A DNA stretch of 64,000 nt from an uncultured Verrucomicrobia subdivision 3 bacterium (GCA_903872345.1 CAIQKM010000033.1:1-64000), one strand, 5' to 3'. Shown: positions 10,122 to 19,205, numbered from the stretch's first letter. Notes: generated from the sequence alone by a model not told the origin. Program-made: numbers and translations.

Positions 10122-10404
10122 CGGGTAGCGGATGGCGCTTGCCTGGCAGCGGGCGGGCGTGTTTTTTTTTGGCGAGTTTGACCGCATCATCCAACTGGCT
10201 GGCGGCCGTCTCCAACCAGCCAATCAAATCGGATTTTTTTTCGCCATGGATCAGGGCGGCCAAGATGGAATGCACGGCGGCATGGGCGGCGTTGTTCCAT
10301 TCATACCGGTTTCCGGGCGCGCCCGATGTTTGGACGAAGGGAATCTCGATAACGTACCTCGTTTGGTTTTCCAGATACCGGGGCTGCAAAAATTTTCTGC
10401 TCAT
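10117..10404 (-). CDS. Phage hypothetical protein
   Basis: 95-aa ORF; its stop codon lies within the heptamer spacer. Confidence 0.5.
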   Translation of the reverse strand: MSRKFLQPRYLENQTRYVIEIPFVQTSGAPGNRYEWNNAAHAAVHSILAALIHGEKKSDLIGWLETAASQLDDAVKLAKKKHARPLPGKRHPLPV

Positions 10405-10425
10405 AAATTTTTCAGTTGAGGGGAT

Positions 10426-10439
10426 ATTTACGATTTACA
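10426..10439 (-). repeat. Heptamer spacer (ATTTACG ATTTACA)
   Basis: Two 7-mers upstream of the 10117..10404 gene. Confidence 0.7.
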
Positions 10440-10445
10440 CGCTGA

Positions 10446-11525
10446 TTAAAACTTCTGCCCCTCCAATTCCCGCAGGCCGGCGTGCGCGCTCAGGACGTGG
10501 CCCCACGTCATCTTCTGATTGCGTTCGGCGGCGAGCTTGGCGGCCATGCGCAGGATCGTCAGCCACATGCCCAGGGCTTCATCTTCCACCATCCGCTTTT
10601 CCAGATCACGCGCCGCGCCGTCGCTGGGGGCCAGCTTGTAAGCGGCGGCAAACAAGTTTAAATCTTGTTGCGTCGGCACGTTGGGCAGTTGCAGCGCGCA
10701 CAGGCGGCGCCGCTTGGTCTGCCGCAAAATCTTCGCCACACTGCCGGTCTCCATCGCATCGCGAAAAACATTGGTTGCGCAGATCACCACGCCACATTGC
10801 TTTTCATCGAACAACTCGCGGATGAATTCAATCGTCTGGATCGGCATGGTGCTGTTGCCGCTGTCGCGGATGCAACGGTGGGCTTCATCCACGATCAGCA
10901 GCATCCGGTCATCAAACGCCTTGATAATGCGCTCGCGCAGCTTGGTAATGCTCATGTTGGTGGGGATGCGCAGGATCTCCGCCAGCCGCGTGAGAAAATT
11001 CAGCAGCGCCCCGCCCGTGGGCACCGAGACATAGATGGTGCTGCCATGATTGTGCGCGGCGGCGTACGCTTTTAACGCCTCGGTTTTACCAATCTGCATA
11101 TCGCCGAACACAAAGGAGATTTTCTGAAATTCCAGCGAGGCCGCGCACACTTCCCAGATACGGTTCGTCAGCTTGGTTTTGATGAACGCCAGCTTGCGGC
11201 CCTTGTCACGCCGATCTTGCAAATCGAAAAACGTTTCGATTTCCTTGACGATGTTCTCCAGGCTGCCCTCGTATTTGCCGCGAAACAACTGGCTCACCAC
11301 CGCCCCGGTGTAATTGATCAGCCGCGCCGTCTCATCAATCCCCAAGTCATTTTCAATATAGAAGGCGTGCAGCCGGCGGATGGCACTGCGCTGGGTGTCC
11401 GGCAGTTCGGCGGTGGCATGGTTCACCACGTCGCCGGGAATCTTGCTGCGGCTTTCGTTCATGGCCGCCATCACATGCGCGGGAGCGGTGGTTACGATGG
11501 TCTGTTTGGTATCGGTTTCTTTCAT
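10446..11525 (-). CDS. MuB-like AAA+ ATPase, transposition target selector
   Basis: Walker A GDMQIGKTEA, Walker B LLIVDEAHRC, N-terminal HTH; adjacent to MuA-like gene. Confidence 0.88.
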   Translation of the reverse strand: MKETDTKQTIVTTAPAHVMAAMNESRSKIPGDVVNHATAELPDTQRSAIRRLHAFYIENDLGIDETARLINYTGAVVSQLFRGKYEGSLENIVKEIETFFDLQDRRDKGRKLAFIKTKLTNRIWEVCAASLEFQKISFVFGDMQIGKTEALKAYAAAHNHGSTIYVSVPTGGALLNFLTRLAEILRIPTNMSITKLRERIIKAFDDRMLLIVDEAHRCIRDSGNSTMPIQTIEFIRELFDEKQCGVVICATNVFRDAMETGSVAKILRQTKRRRLCALQLPNVPTQQDLNLFAAAYKLAPSDGAARDLEKRMVEDEALGMWLTILRMAAKLAAERNQKMTWGHVLSAHAGLRELEGQKF

Positions 11526-11546
11526 GTTGCCCTTTTAAATGTGCGT

Positions 11547-13520
11547 TTAACTTGGTTCGCTGCGTTTACCGAGGATGCCCAGGAGTGAATCTCCGGCGGT
11601 ATCTTCGGAAATGGGTTCGGCGGCGGTGGCGGCCGGCGCGAGAATGTCGGCGGCGGCGCTCTTGCCCTCGGTTTTTACCAAGGTAGCGGCGGCCTTTTCC
11701 GCATCGGTCAGGGGCTTGCGCGTATCGAGCACGCGAGCATTGTGCTGGGCGGCCTCCAAGCGCTCCTTGGTGAGGCGTGCGCCCGTGGCCGCGACCGGGG
11801 CGAGCAACTCGGCCTCAACCTTGCGGGCGGCGCCGAGTTGCCGTTCCAGCCCGGCCACGTCATCGCGGCGGTGGGTTTGCCAGGCACTCACCACGCCCAC
11901 CCATGCGCCACGCGCGTCAAAGAGTTGCGCGGTGTGCGGGGACATGGGATTAACGACGGCGGTGAACTTGTCCCCCGGCGCAAAGTGATGGCCGAGGAAC
12001 CGCAGCGGCGCGGGCGAAATGGCATCGTCTTCAAACGTGATCAGGTGATCTTTGCCCACGGTCACTTCGCGGCCGGCCACGCCGCGCAGGAGCATGGCGG
12101 TTTGCTCGGGGCGGAGACGGGCCAGCCGGGCGCGGCCCTGGTCAAAGACTTCGCGCGGGCTCATCAAGCGCGGCTTGGGCGTGGCCAGGGCTTGCAGCAT
12201 GGCTTGCTTCTCCGCCGGCATGGCCAGAAACTTTTGCGCGGAGATCACGCCAATGTCCGGCAATTCAAAGTCCATGGTGGTGAGGCCGGCTTCCAGCCAG
12301 CCTTCCAGTTCGTGCTCGGTGCGCTGGTTGATGCGTTCGGTGATCTCTTCCACCAGCCATTTCGCCTGGTTCACTTCCAGGAAAGGCAGGCGCAACATGG
12401 CGGCGCGTGGCGCGGGCAGGGCGGCCATGGCGTTGATGAGCGCGCGGGCGTGACTCTCGCGACCGTAGAGTTCCTCCGGTTTGTTCAGGCGCGAGTTGCT
12501 GCCGGTCTGGCCGGGGAACTGCAGCAGGTCGGCGGTCTCGTTGTGAATCAGGTTGCCCAGGCTTTCCAGCGCGGCCTTGAAACGGAAGTTGCCCTTGCTG
12601 GCCCCGGCGTACTGCCCCGCAAAAGCCGATGCGCCTTCAATGCCTGAGCGTTCCACGGTGATCCGGCCGTTGCTGAGGTCAAACAGAATGCGTTCCAACT
12701 CTTCTTTGATCGCGGCGGTGCCGTGTTCCACCATGAGCACGCAACCCTCCGGGTGGAACCCAAATTCCGCCAGCACATGCGCCACGAGAAACAGCATTTC
12801 GTGATCCTTCAACCCAATGCGCGTGCCATCCTCCGCCTCCATGCGCGGCTTGATACCACGGGCAAACTGGCACGCGCTGAAGAGATCGTGGGCGTGAAGT
12901 TGGATCAGGCGCATGGGCTTGCGCTGGTTCAGGCCCACGACCATGAAGTCATGCCACATGTCGTCAAAAATGAACCGTTGCCCCACGGCCAGGCCCACAC
13001 GGGTGGTAAAGATTTTGGGGCGAAAATCGGCGGCGGTGCTGCGGCCTTGACGGGCGGCCTTCAATTCAAAATCCGAGGGCCGATGGCGCATCAAATTGTC
13101 GTAGCTGTAGCCGGACGGCAGCGTGCGACGAGAGACCGTGGCATCAATGCCGGGGATGGGTTCGCCGGCTTTGAATTGCCGCACAAATTCCCGGTAGGCC
13201 GGCGCGCATTTGCGCGCGTTCTGTTTGCACAGCCCCTGCCAGTATTGAATGAACTCCCGATCCAGCGTGCGATCTTCCGGCGCTTTGGCCCGGTTCACCA
13301 GGGCGCGCCACGATTGCGCCTTGCGCCAGTCATCATATTTGCGACGGGCGGTCTTGTAGCTCACTCCCATGCGCGCCGCGACGGCCTCCAGGCTTTTCTG
13401 GATCGGCCGGGTGACCTTGCCGAGTTCTTCGATCCAGAGCTCGACTTCCGAGCGGACGCTATCCGGCAACTGCATGAAGGCGGCCAGGTCGCTGGTAGGA
13501 ATTAGGGTGGTGGTGGTCAT
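11547..13520 (-). CDS. MuA-like DDE transposase
   Basis: 657 aa; N-terminal HTH (GVSYKTARRKYDDW), FIFDDMWHDFMVVG catalytic-core start, C-terminal Mu-type region; paired with MuB. Confidence 0.88.
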   Translation of the reverse strand: MTTTTLIPTSDLAAFMQLPDSVRSEVELWIEELGKVTRPIQKSLEAVAARMGVSYKTARRKYDDWRKAQSWRALVNRAKAPEDRTLDREFIQYWQGLCKQNARKCAPAYREFVRQFKAGEPIPGIDATVSRRTLPSGYSYDNLMRHRPSDFELKAARQGRSTAADFRPKIFTTRVGLAVGQRFIFDDMWHDFMVVGLNQRKPMRLIQLHAHDLFSACQFARGIKPRMEAEDGTRIGLKDHEMLFLVAHVLAEFGFHPEGCVLMVEHGTAAIKEELERILFDLSNGRITVERSGIEGASAFAGQYAGASKGNFRFKAALESLGNLIHNETADLLQFPGQTGSNSRLNKPEELYGRESHARALINAMAALPAPRAAMLRLPFLEVNQAKWLVEEITERINQRTEHELEGWLEAGLTTMDFELPDIGVISAQKFLAMPAEKQAMLQALATPKPRLMSPREVFDQGRARLARLRPEQTAMLLRGVAGREVTVGKDHLITFEDDAISPAPLRFLGHHFAPGDKFTAVVNPMSPHTAQLFDARGAWVGVVSAWQTHRRDDVAGLERQLGAARKVEAELLAPVAATGARLTKERLEAAQHNARVLDTRKPLTDAEKAAATLVKTEGKSAAADILAPAATAAEPISEDTAGDSLLGILGKRSEPS

Positions 13521-13524
13521 GGGA

Positions 13525-13548
13525 ATTTACGATTGCCGATTTACGATT
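13525..13548 (-). repeat. Heptamer tandem spacer (ATTTACG ATTGCCG ATTTACG ATT)
   Basis: Immediately upstream of the MuA start; contains the stop of the upstream gene. Confidence 0.85.
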
Positions 13549-14467
13549 GAAACATCTGGCTGATGGCCTTGGCATCCCGTTTGGCTACGGGTTCTTTAAG
13601 CCAGGCTTTGCGGGCGTTTAAAGCCTGCTCCAGCGTGGCGATCTGCGCAGTGATATCGGCATCTGTCAACAGGAAGAACTTGTCTTTGTAGGCCGCCAGC
13701 CCGCGCGCAATGCCATGCCAATCCAGTTCCGCCTGTTCGCGCCTGAGCGCCGTTTCCTCCGTGAGGGTCAGCTTCTTTTTGGGCTCCGCTGTTTCCGCCT
13801 CACCGGCCTCACCGGCCTCGCCTGCGGATTCCCCTGGTGGCAACGCAGTTGGCTTGCGGCCGGTTACGCCGGCTCCCGGCGGTTTCTTCCACAAACCCAG
13901 CGCCTCGCCGAATTCTGCCTGGGTTTTGCCATCCGTCAGTTTCTTAACGGCCGTGGCCATGGCCTCGCGCTGGCGGGCGGAGAGCGTGGAGAGCGGTTTT
14001 GCCATGGGGTCAAAGTCTTTGAGCGCCGGCAGTTTCTTGAGGCGCGGCGCGGCAGCCTTGGCCATGCTCATGAACCGATACGCCGTGGACTGCGCCAGAC
14101 CCGACTCTTTTTTCAAAATTGATTCCCAGTCACCTTTCCCATTCTGGGAAAGGTGGGCTTTGGAACCATTCTGGATGCCATTGTTTTTCTGCAGCTCCAT
14201 CAATTCAAAGCCGGTCATCACCTGGGCAAACAGCTTGCCCTGCTCAAACATCCGGGCGGTATCCAGCCATTGCCGGACACCGTCCCAGGTGCCGGTCACC
14301 GTTACGGCACCGGGTTTGGCGGCGGGTTTGGCGGCGGGTTTTACTTCGATTGTTGTCGGGGTCATATTGGGAGAGACTGAGGGGGCATGTTCCACTTTGG
14401 CCCAGCGGATTCTTTGCGCTTCGCGAATACGCGCCATGCTGGGAGATTCTTTGGTTGTGTCGGGCAT
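13541..14467 (-). CDS. Phage early-region protein, possible DNA-binding/regulatory
   Basis: 308-aa ORF, RIREAQRIRWAK; stop codon TAA lies within a heptamer repeat unit. Confidence 0.55.
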   Translation of the reverse strand: MPDTTKESPSMARIREAQRIRWAKVEHAPSVSPNMTPTTIEVKPAAKPAAKPGAVTVTGTWDGVRQWLDTARMFEQGKLFAQVMTGFELMELQKNNGIQNGSKAHLSQNGKGDWESILKKESGLAQSTAYRFMSMAKAAAPRLKKLPALKDFDPMAKPLSTLSARQREAMATAVKKLTDGKTQAEFGEALGLWKKPPGAGVTGRKPTALPPGESAGEAGEAGEAETAEPKKKLTLTEETALRREQAELDWHGIARGLAAYKDKFFLLTDADITAQIATLEQALNARKAWLKEPVAKRDAKAISQMFQS

Positions 14468-14469
14468 AT

Positions 14470-14760
14470 TCAGGCTTCGGGGTTAAAAGCTTCGGCCACT
14501 TTGTCGAGCAGTTCCGGGTCAATTTCCCATTGCACCATCACGGCTTTGAATTGGGCGGGCGGCAGCAGATGCCGGCAGCTCACCACCACGCCGGTAATGA
14601 ACCCGCGCGCGGCATGAACCTCGTGAATCTCGCCCAGCGCCAGGGTGGTCTGTGCCTCGGCCACCAGGCCGCCCAGCAGGAGCAAAGGATTTTCCGCCTC
14701 CCAAGAGGCCGGGGCCTCGCTGGCGGTCAATTCGTTCGGATTATATTTGCTCAAGCTCAT
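14470..14760 (-). CDS. Phage hypothetical protein
   Basis: Preferred start MSLSKYNPNEL after a decamer-repeat leader; the ORF-track start at 14793 reads through the repeat. Confidence 0.5.
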   Translation of the reverse strand: MSLSKYNPNELTASEAPASWEAENPLLLLGGLVAEAQTTLALGEIHEVHAARGFITGVVVSCRHLLPPAQFKAVMVQWEIDPELLDKVAEAFNPEA

Positions 14761-14771
14761 GTTTTTTTTTG

Positions 14772-14801
14772 ATTCGTGTTTATTCGTGTCCATTCGTGGT
14801 T
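14772..14801 (-). repeat. Decamer tandem spacer (ATTCGTGTTT ATTCGTGTCC ATTCGTGGTT)
   Basis: Three 10-mers upstream of MSLSKYN start. Confidence 0.8.
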
Positions 14802-15274
14802 GAACTTCTTTGGTACAGCGCGCCCAACCAGCGGCGCTTTAAAAATTCGGCCAGCACGGGGCGGGCGTAAAAGTTCCGGCCATCCTTCATTTCCCCATTC
14901 AGTTCCGCGCCAAAATCAATGCGCGTGCGCGGGCGGATTTGAAACAGTTGATCCACCTCGCCGGCATGGAACTGAGTGCGCTTCACGGGCAGGATCCGGG
15001 CAATCACCCAATCCAATTCCCAGTGCCCATATTTCCCCGGGTGGGATCCACCGGCACGTTGGGCCGCTCGGGCTAAGAGCTCCTCGCGCCAGAAACGCAG
15101 ATCGCGGCGGGTGGTGCTGGCATCGTTCGCCAGATTAAACACCCACACCAACCCGGTCTCTAGCAGCGTGCCGCCATCTACGAGTTCGAAAATCTGCGTC
15201 ACACTGCGGCCGAGATCGGCGGCGGCTACATCAATTTTGACCAGGGCGGCGTTCACAAAATTTACGATCACTGC
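14780..15274 (-). CDS. Phage hypothetical protein
   Basis: GTG start (VIVNFVNAALVKIDVAAADLG) overlapping the stop of the upstream 15268..15477 gene; coordinate of start approximate. Confidence 0.5.
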   Translation of the reverse strand, partial: AVIVNFVNAALVKIDVAAADLGRSVTQIFELVDGGTLLETGLVWVFNLANDASTTRRDLRFWREELLARAAQRAGGSHPGKYGHWELDWVIARILPVKRTQFHAGEVDQLFQIRPRTRIDFGAELNGEMKDGRNFYARPVLAEFLKRRWLGALYQRSSTTNGHE

Positions 15275-15477
15275 GTGCTGGCCACCGGGGCCACGGGATA
15301 ACGGGCGATCAGGTTCAGCGCGGCCAGTTCCTGGGCATTCGTGCTTTTGGCAAACCACTGGGCGGCGGGCACCGTGAACAGCTTGCGGCCGGTGGGCGCG
15401 GTGCCCTCGCTAATACCGCGCACGATGGCCAGCCGTTGCGCGGCCGTGGGGGCGATGGGATAAGAACGGGTCTTCAT
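15268..15477 (-). CDS. Phage hypothetical protein
   Basis: Start MKTRSYPIAP; ATGA overlap with upstream 42-aa membrane ORF. Confidence 0.5.
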   Translation of the reverse strand: MKTRSYPIAPTAAQRLAIVRGISEGTAPTGRKLFTVPAAQWFAKSTNAQELAALNLIARYPVAPVASTQ

Positions 15478-15602
15478 AATTTGTTCACTTGCCGGCGGCA
15501 CCAGCGTTCTAACCGATCATTGCCCGTGGCCAAGGCCCACAGGGCAATCACGGCCAGCACCAGCAGGCCGGGCAGAACGAAAATGTTGCGGAGTTGACGC
15601 AT
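15474..15602 (-). CDS. Small membrane protein (42 aa), not in ORF track
   Basis: MRQLRNIFVLPGLLVLAVIALWALATGNDRLERWCRRQVNKL; translationally coupled (ATGA) to the next gene. Confidence 0.5.
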   Translation of the reverse strand: MRQLRNIFVLPGLLVLAVIALWALATGNDRLERWCRRQVNKL

Positions 15603-15608
15603 GGGGGG

Positions 15609-15830
15609 TTACTTCTTGGCCGGCAGCACGCGGGTGAGGATGCGCAGGGGCAGGCCGGCATAGATTTTATCATTGGCCACGTCTTCGCGGATCCAGGCTT
15701 GCACCTCCGCCACGCCCGGCGCGGAGCAATACCAATGCTGGGTAATACCCTGCGAGCAGATCACCGGCAACCATTTGCCCGCCACCTGCACGGCCACCGT
15801 GGAATCGGTGTCAATCATCGTGGTGGTCAT
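15609..15830 (-). CDS. Phage hypothetical protein
   Basis: 73-aa ORF; 4-bp overlap with the RHH-like gene upstream. Confidence 0.5.
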   Translation of the reverse strand: MTTTMIDTDSTVAVQVAGKWLPVICSQGITQHWYCSAPGVAEVQAWIREDVANDKIYAGLPLRILTRVLPAKK

Positions 15831-16030
15831 TCCGCCTCCTTCATGATCGGGATGCCTTCGCGCCGTAGCTTTTCGCGGGCGGCTTCGCGGAGGAAGGTCG
15901 AGACATCGCGTTCATCGCCTTGTTGGATCCAAGTTCTAATTCCGGCCAATACCGTGGCCGGCACATACCCGCCGAGAAGTTTCCCGGTTCTGGTGATTTG
16001 CCGTTTCATTGGTCGGTGGGCTCGTTTCAT
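15827..16030 (-). CDS. Ribbon-helix-helix-like regulator, leftward (first early gene)
   Basis: GKLLGGYVPATVLAGIRTWIQQGDERDVSTFLREAAREKL; similar to the divergent gene product at 16122. Confidence 0.55.
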   Translation of the reverse strand: MKRAHRPMKRQITRTGKLLGGYVPATVLAGIRTWIQQGDERDVSTFLREAAREKLRREGIPIMKEAE

Positions 16031-16048
16031 TGTTTAAGAATCTTGAAT

Positions 16049-16061
16049 AGTGTTTAACACT
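16049..16061. promoter_or_regulatory. Palindromic operator candidate 1
   Basis: AGTGTT-T-AACACT, perfect 6-1-6 palindrome in the divergent regulatory gap. Confidence 0.6.
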
Positions 16062-16096
16062 CTTTACACGACAGGTCAATTGATTTCTTGAAAATT

Positions 16097-16115
16097 CTTT
16101 TAACAGTGTTAAAAG
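16097..16115. promoter_or_regulatory. Palindromic operator candidate 2
   Basis: CTTTTAACA-G-TGTTAAAAG, perfect 9-1-9 palindrome in the divergent regulatory gap. Confidence 0.65.
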
Positions 16116-16121
16116 GTAGGT

Positions 16122-16442
16122 ATGGCAAATGAGCGTGCGGCTGGTAAAAAACTGATTGGTGCGCAAGCCTCTGCCGCTATTTGGGCGGGGGTGGATGAAT
16201 GGTTGCGCCGCAATCCCCGCCAATCCGTATCTGATTTTGTGCTGGAAGCCTGCATGGAGAAGTTGGATGCCTGCAAAATCCCCTATGATCGCGCGGCGGC
16301 TATGATTGATGGCCGGCGGCGCCAGCCCGGCGCGGCGGAATATTCCGCCCATCGCCCTGATTTCATGATTATGAATGACAGCTCGGCTTCCATGGCCGCC
16401 AGCCAGGTCAGGCTCAAGCAAAAAGCATTTACCAAACCATGA
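16122..16442 (+). CDS. Ribbon-helix-helix-like regulator, rightward (first late-arm gene)
   Basis: GKKLIGAQASAAIWAGVDEWLRRNPRQSVSDFVLEACMEKL; paralogous to the 15827..16030 product. Confidence 0.55.
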   Translation: MANERAAGKKLIGAQASAAIWAGVDEWLRRNPRQSVSDFVLEACMEKLDACKIPYDRAAAMIDGRRRQPGAAEYSAHRPDFMIMNDSSASMAASQVRLKQKAFTKP

Positions 16443-16819
16443 GCGATCTCAAGATGTCCTGCCCGGCGTGCGCGGGCCATGTGCAATTTCCTGAAGAGGG
16501 GATGGGCATCACGATTGATTGCCCTCATTGCGGCGTGCCATTCCTTTTGGAATCTCCCGAATCCATACGGGCATGGATGCAAAAGCAAAAATGGCCGTTG
16601 GATCGCGCCGCCGTCATTAAGACATCCGAAGCAAGGTTGAACGAGTTGCGGCTGGTAGGCATGAAATTTATTGGCGTGCTTGGCAGCAATACGCCTGGTG
16701 ACTGTGATGCTTGCCGCAGTATTAAGGGCCAGAAATTTCCCATCGAAGAAGTTCCACCATTGCCTTTGCCAGATTGCCAAAAGGAATTTTGCAAATGCAT
16801 CTATCTTGCTCTGTCATGA
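16439..16819 (+). CDS. Zinc-ribbon phage protein
   Basis: MSCPACAG...DCPHCG plus CDACRS and CKC; overlaps neighbours. Confidence 0.55.
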   Translation: MSDLKMSCPACAGHVQFPEEGMGITIDCPHCGVPFLLESPESIRAWMQKQKWPLDRAAVIKTSEARLNELRLVGMKFIGVLGSNTPGDCDACRSIKGQKFPIEEVPPLPLPDCQKEFCKCIYLALS

Positions 16820-17118
16820 ACGCCATTGCCAAATCTTACCCTTGTCCGCAGTGTGGCCAGCCCAATGGCGGCACGGAACTCCAGGTGCATCGCGGCTTGA
16901 AGTGTGGGGGCTGCGGGCTGGGTTACATTCCCGTGCGCATTGAAACGCGCACACGCGGGCATGAAGAAGCTCCCGCCGCGCTCTGGTGGGTGCTGGGCGT
17001 GGTGGCCGCGCTGCTGGTGGTGATCCTCGGCTGGGCGTTTGGCTGGGGCTGGGCGTTGTACCTCCTGCCCGTGCTCCTGCTGGCAGGCATCCTGGCGGCG
17101 GTGATCGTGAAGCGGTAA
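16816..17118 (+). CDS. Zinc-ribbon membrane protein
   Basis: CPQCGQ...CGGCG followed by two TM segments. Confidence 0.5.
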   Translation: MNAIAKSYPCPQCGQPNGGTELQVHRGLKCGGCGLGYIPVRIETRTRGHEEAPAALWWVLGVVAALLVVILGWAFGWGWALYLLPVLLLAGILAAVIVKR

Positions 17119-17200
17119 CTTCCCGCATCGTGCGGCGAAGTGACGCGCGCGCAGAATTAACTTGCCACGCGGCGGGGCCGCTGCTTTAGTTAAGGTTCAC

Positions 17201-17239
17201 GGAGGGCAGACCGGTGGCGGTCGCCCTCCCTTCTTTTTT
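17201..17239 (+). terminator. Rho-independent terminator inside late arm
   Basis: GGAGGGC...GCCCTCC stem followed by CTTCTTTTTT. Confidence 0.7.
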
Positions 17240-17483
17240 CTCCCCCCAAAAACTCGGTTGTGCGGCACAGTCACGCTGCGGGCGTGGCTGTGGTTTACTC
17301 GTGCCTGTGAACGGGCAAACCAGTAAACATCTTCTCTTTGGCACCACGCCAGCCGTTACCGGGTCGTTACGGTGCCGGCGGCTGGGTGCCTGCTGTCAGC
17401 CGGATGCTTCCGGTTTGCCCTCCGTGAACCCGGTTGGCAGCGAATTTTCCCTGCCCGCCGCCAACCTCAACCCTTGCCCTCCT

Positions 17484-18002
17484 ATGAATAAAATCCTGTC
17501 GCTCGTTCTTATTGCGGCGGCCGCGTGTGCGGCGGCCCTTGCCACCACCGGTTGCGCCCATGCGCGGGTGAAGTCTGGCACGGAACATGCCCTGACCCAC
17601 CGCACGGTGGCCTTGCCGCCGGGTTGGACGTTGGCCGGCGTAAAAGTGGCCAATGGATCCACGGCCAATGCGTTTGACCCCTTGGCCCTGACCGCCCCTG
17701 GCGCGGCGCCGACCAGCTTCTGGGCCAGCCTGGTGGCACCCCGGCCCCGTGTCTTCACCGATTATCAAGAGACCTGGACGGATCGTTCCAGCGGCGGCGG
17801 CACGTTTGTGTTTACCGATCCGGCGGCGAGTGCCTTGGAGTTTGATCATACGAATCAATCTGCCCTGGGCGGCGGTCGCGTGACCAAGGCCGGCAGCATC
17901 ACCAGCACCATCACCACGAACGCGGTCAGCGCCATCACGGCCGGCGGCAGCGCGGTGGGCAATGTCATCGGCGCGGCGGCATCCGCTGCTGCTGGGAAGT
18001 AG
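17484..18002 (+). CDS. Phage lipoprotein
   Basis: MNKILSLVLIAAAACAAALATTGCAHA, signal peptide plus lipobox; ORF-track start at 17214 judged too far upstream. Confidence 0.6.
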   Translation: MNKILSLVLIAAAACAAALATTGCAHARVKSGTEHALTHRTVALPPGWTLAGVKVANGSTANAFDPLALTAPGAAPTSFWASLVAPRPRVFTDYQETWTDRSSGGGTFVFTDPAASALEFDHTNQSALGGGRVTKAGSITSTITTNAVSAITAGGSAVGNVIGAAASAAAGK

Positions 18003-18138
18003 TCACTGCGTGACGGCCACCATTTCTTATATTAACCAAAAGACCACATCCGGCGGTTTGCCAGTGTAATCCTGAAGTTGATCCGGCGCTGAACAAAATC
18101 AAAAGTCCGCGACACCAAAAAACTGGCTGCAATTTTTA

Positions 18139-18165
18139 ACCACAGAAAACACAGAGAACACAAAG
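18139..18165 (+). repeat. ACCACAGAAA/ACACAGAGA/ACACAAAG leader repeat
   Basis: Imperfect approximately 9-10-mer tandem repeat upstream of ATG 18181. Confidence 0.6.
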
Positions 18166-18180
18166 CAACCAATTAAAATT

Positions 18181-18423
18181 ATGATGCGAGCCAAAATGAA
18201 AGTTGAATCCGTGAAGTCTTTTGCTCATCCCCAGCAAGAAATCGTCATGCACCCGGTTTGCGGGAACAAGCCGTTCGGGCCGGCTGGCGAAAGCGAAGAC
18301 AATACCTTCGCGCGTTATTCGCCCTCCGGCGAATTAAAACTCACCATCTCGAACCCTGATCTGATCGGCCAGATTTTGCCGGGTCAAACATTCTATCTGG
18401 ATTTTACCGAACACGTCGCCTGA
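18181..18423 (+). CDS. Phage hypothetical protein
   Basis: 80-aa ORF preceded by an ACCACAGAAA/ACACAGAGA-type leader. Confidence 0.45.
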   Translation: MMRAKMKVESVKSFAHPQQEIVMHPVCGNKPFGPAGESEDNTFARYSPSGELKLTISNPDLIGQILPGQTFYLDFTEHVA

Positions 18424-18425
18424 AT

Positions 18426-18446
18426 CCCGAAATCCAAAACCCGAGA
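18426..18446 (+). repeat. Heptamer tandem spacer (CCCGAAA TCCAAAA CCCGAGA)
   Basis: Between stop 18423 and lipase ATG 18450. Confidence 0.8.
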
Positions 18447-18449
18447 CCC

Positions 18450-19205
18450 ATGCCCGAAACTTCCAACCACCCGAACGGCTTTAGCCTGGCGATTGCGCGC
18501 GACCTCGCCGGGTTCAGTGCCGTGGCCTATGAGCCCGTGATTCACGGTGCCGGCATCACGGTGCTGGATTGGCCGCCGCTGGATTTGCGGGCCGTGGTGG
18601 CCCGGTATGATGACCATACCGAGATCGCGTTCCGGGGCACGGCCAGTATCGAGGATTGGATTCTGGATTTAGACGTGCGCAAAGCCGCGCTGGCCTACGG
18701 GGTAAAGGTTCATGCTGGTTTTCTGCGGGCGGCGGAGGCGTTGCTGCCGTTGTTGCTGGCGGAGTTGCTGCCACCGGCCTTGGATAAGGCGGCGGTCAAA
18801 CCATTGTACCTCACGGGCCACAGCCTGGGCGGGGCGCTGGCCAGCCTGGCCGCCTTGTTCTTGCATCGTGAAGGATTGCCCGTGGCGGCGGTGTACACCT
18901 TCGGCTCGCCGCGCGTGGGTAACCGCGAATGGCGGGTGATCTATTCCGAGGCGCTGGGTGAATGCTCCTACCGGGTGATTGCCGAGGGCGATCTGGTGCC
19001 GTATCTGCCCGGCCTGCTGGATGGCTTCCGGCATGTGGGGCAGGAGATCATGCTCACGCCGCACGGCATCTATGCGCGGCCGGCGCATTGGTGGGAGGTT
19101 GCGCACGGCTCCTGGCGCGTGCTCGGGGCCATCAACAAGTTGGATGCCCAGTTCAACACCCAGTTCCATTCCATCAACCAAGATTATTTGCCCCTGCTCA
19201 AATGA
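18450..19205 (+). CDS. Class 3 lipase (Lipase_3 family, alpha/beta hydrolase)
   Basis: IAFRGTASIEDW, GHSLGGALA, FGSPRVGN, EGDLVPYLP (Asp), C-terminal FHSINQDY (His): complete canonical Lipase_3 motif set. Confidence 0.88.
   Translation: MPETSNHPNGFSLAIARDLAGFSAVAYEPVIHGAGITVLDWPPLDLRAVVARYDDHTEIAFRGTASIEDWILDLDVRKAALAYGVKVHAGFLRAAEALLPLLLAELLPPALDKAAVKPLYLTGHSLGGALASLAALFLHREGLPVAAVYTFGSPRVGNREWRVIYSEALGECSYRVIAEGDLVPYLPGLLDGFRHVGQEIMLTPHGIYARPAHWWEVAHGSWRVLGAINKLDAQFNTQFHSINQDYLPLLK

Noticed and set aside
17214-17483. N-terminal extension of the lipoprotein ORF
   Set aside because: Signal peptide and lipobox begin at ATG 17484; the upstream region contains stem-loops and reads as noncoding.
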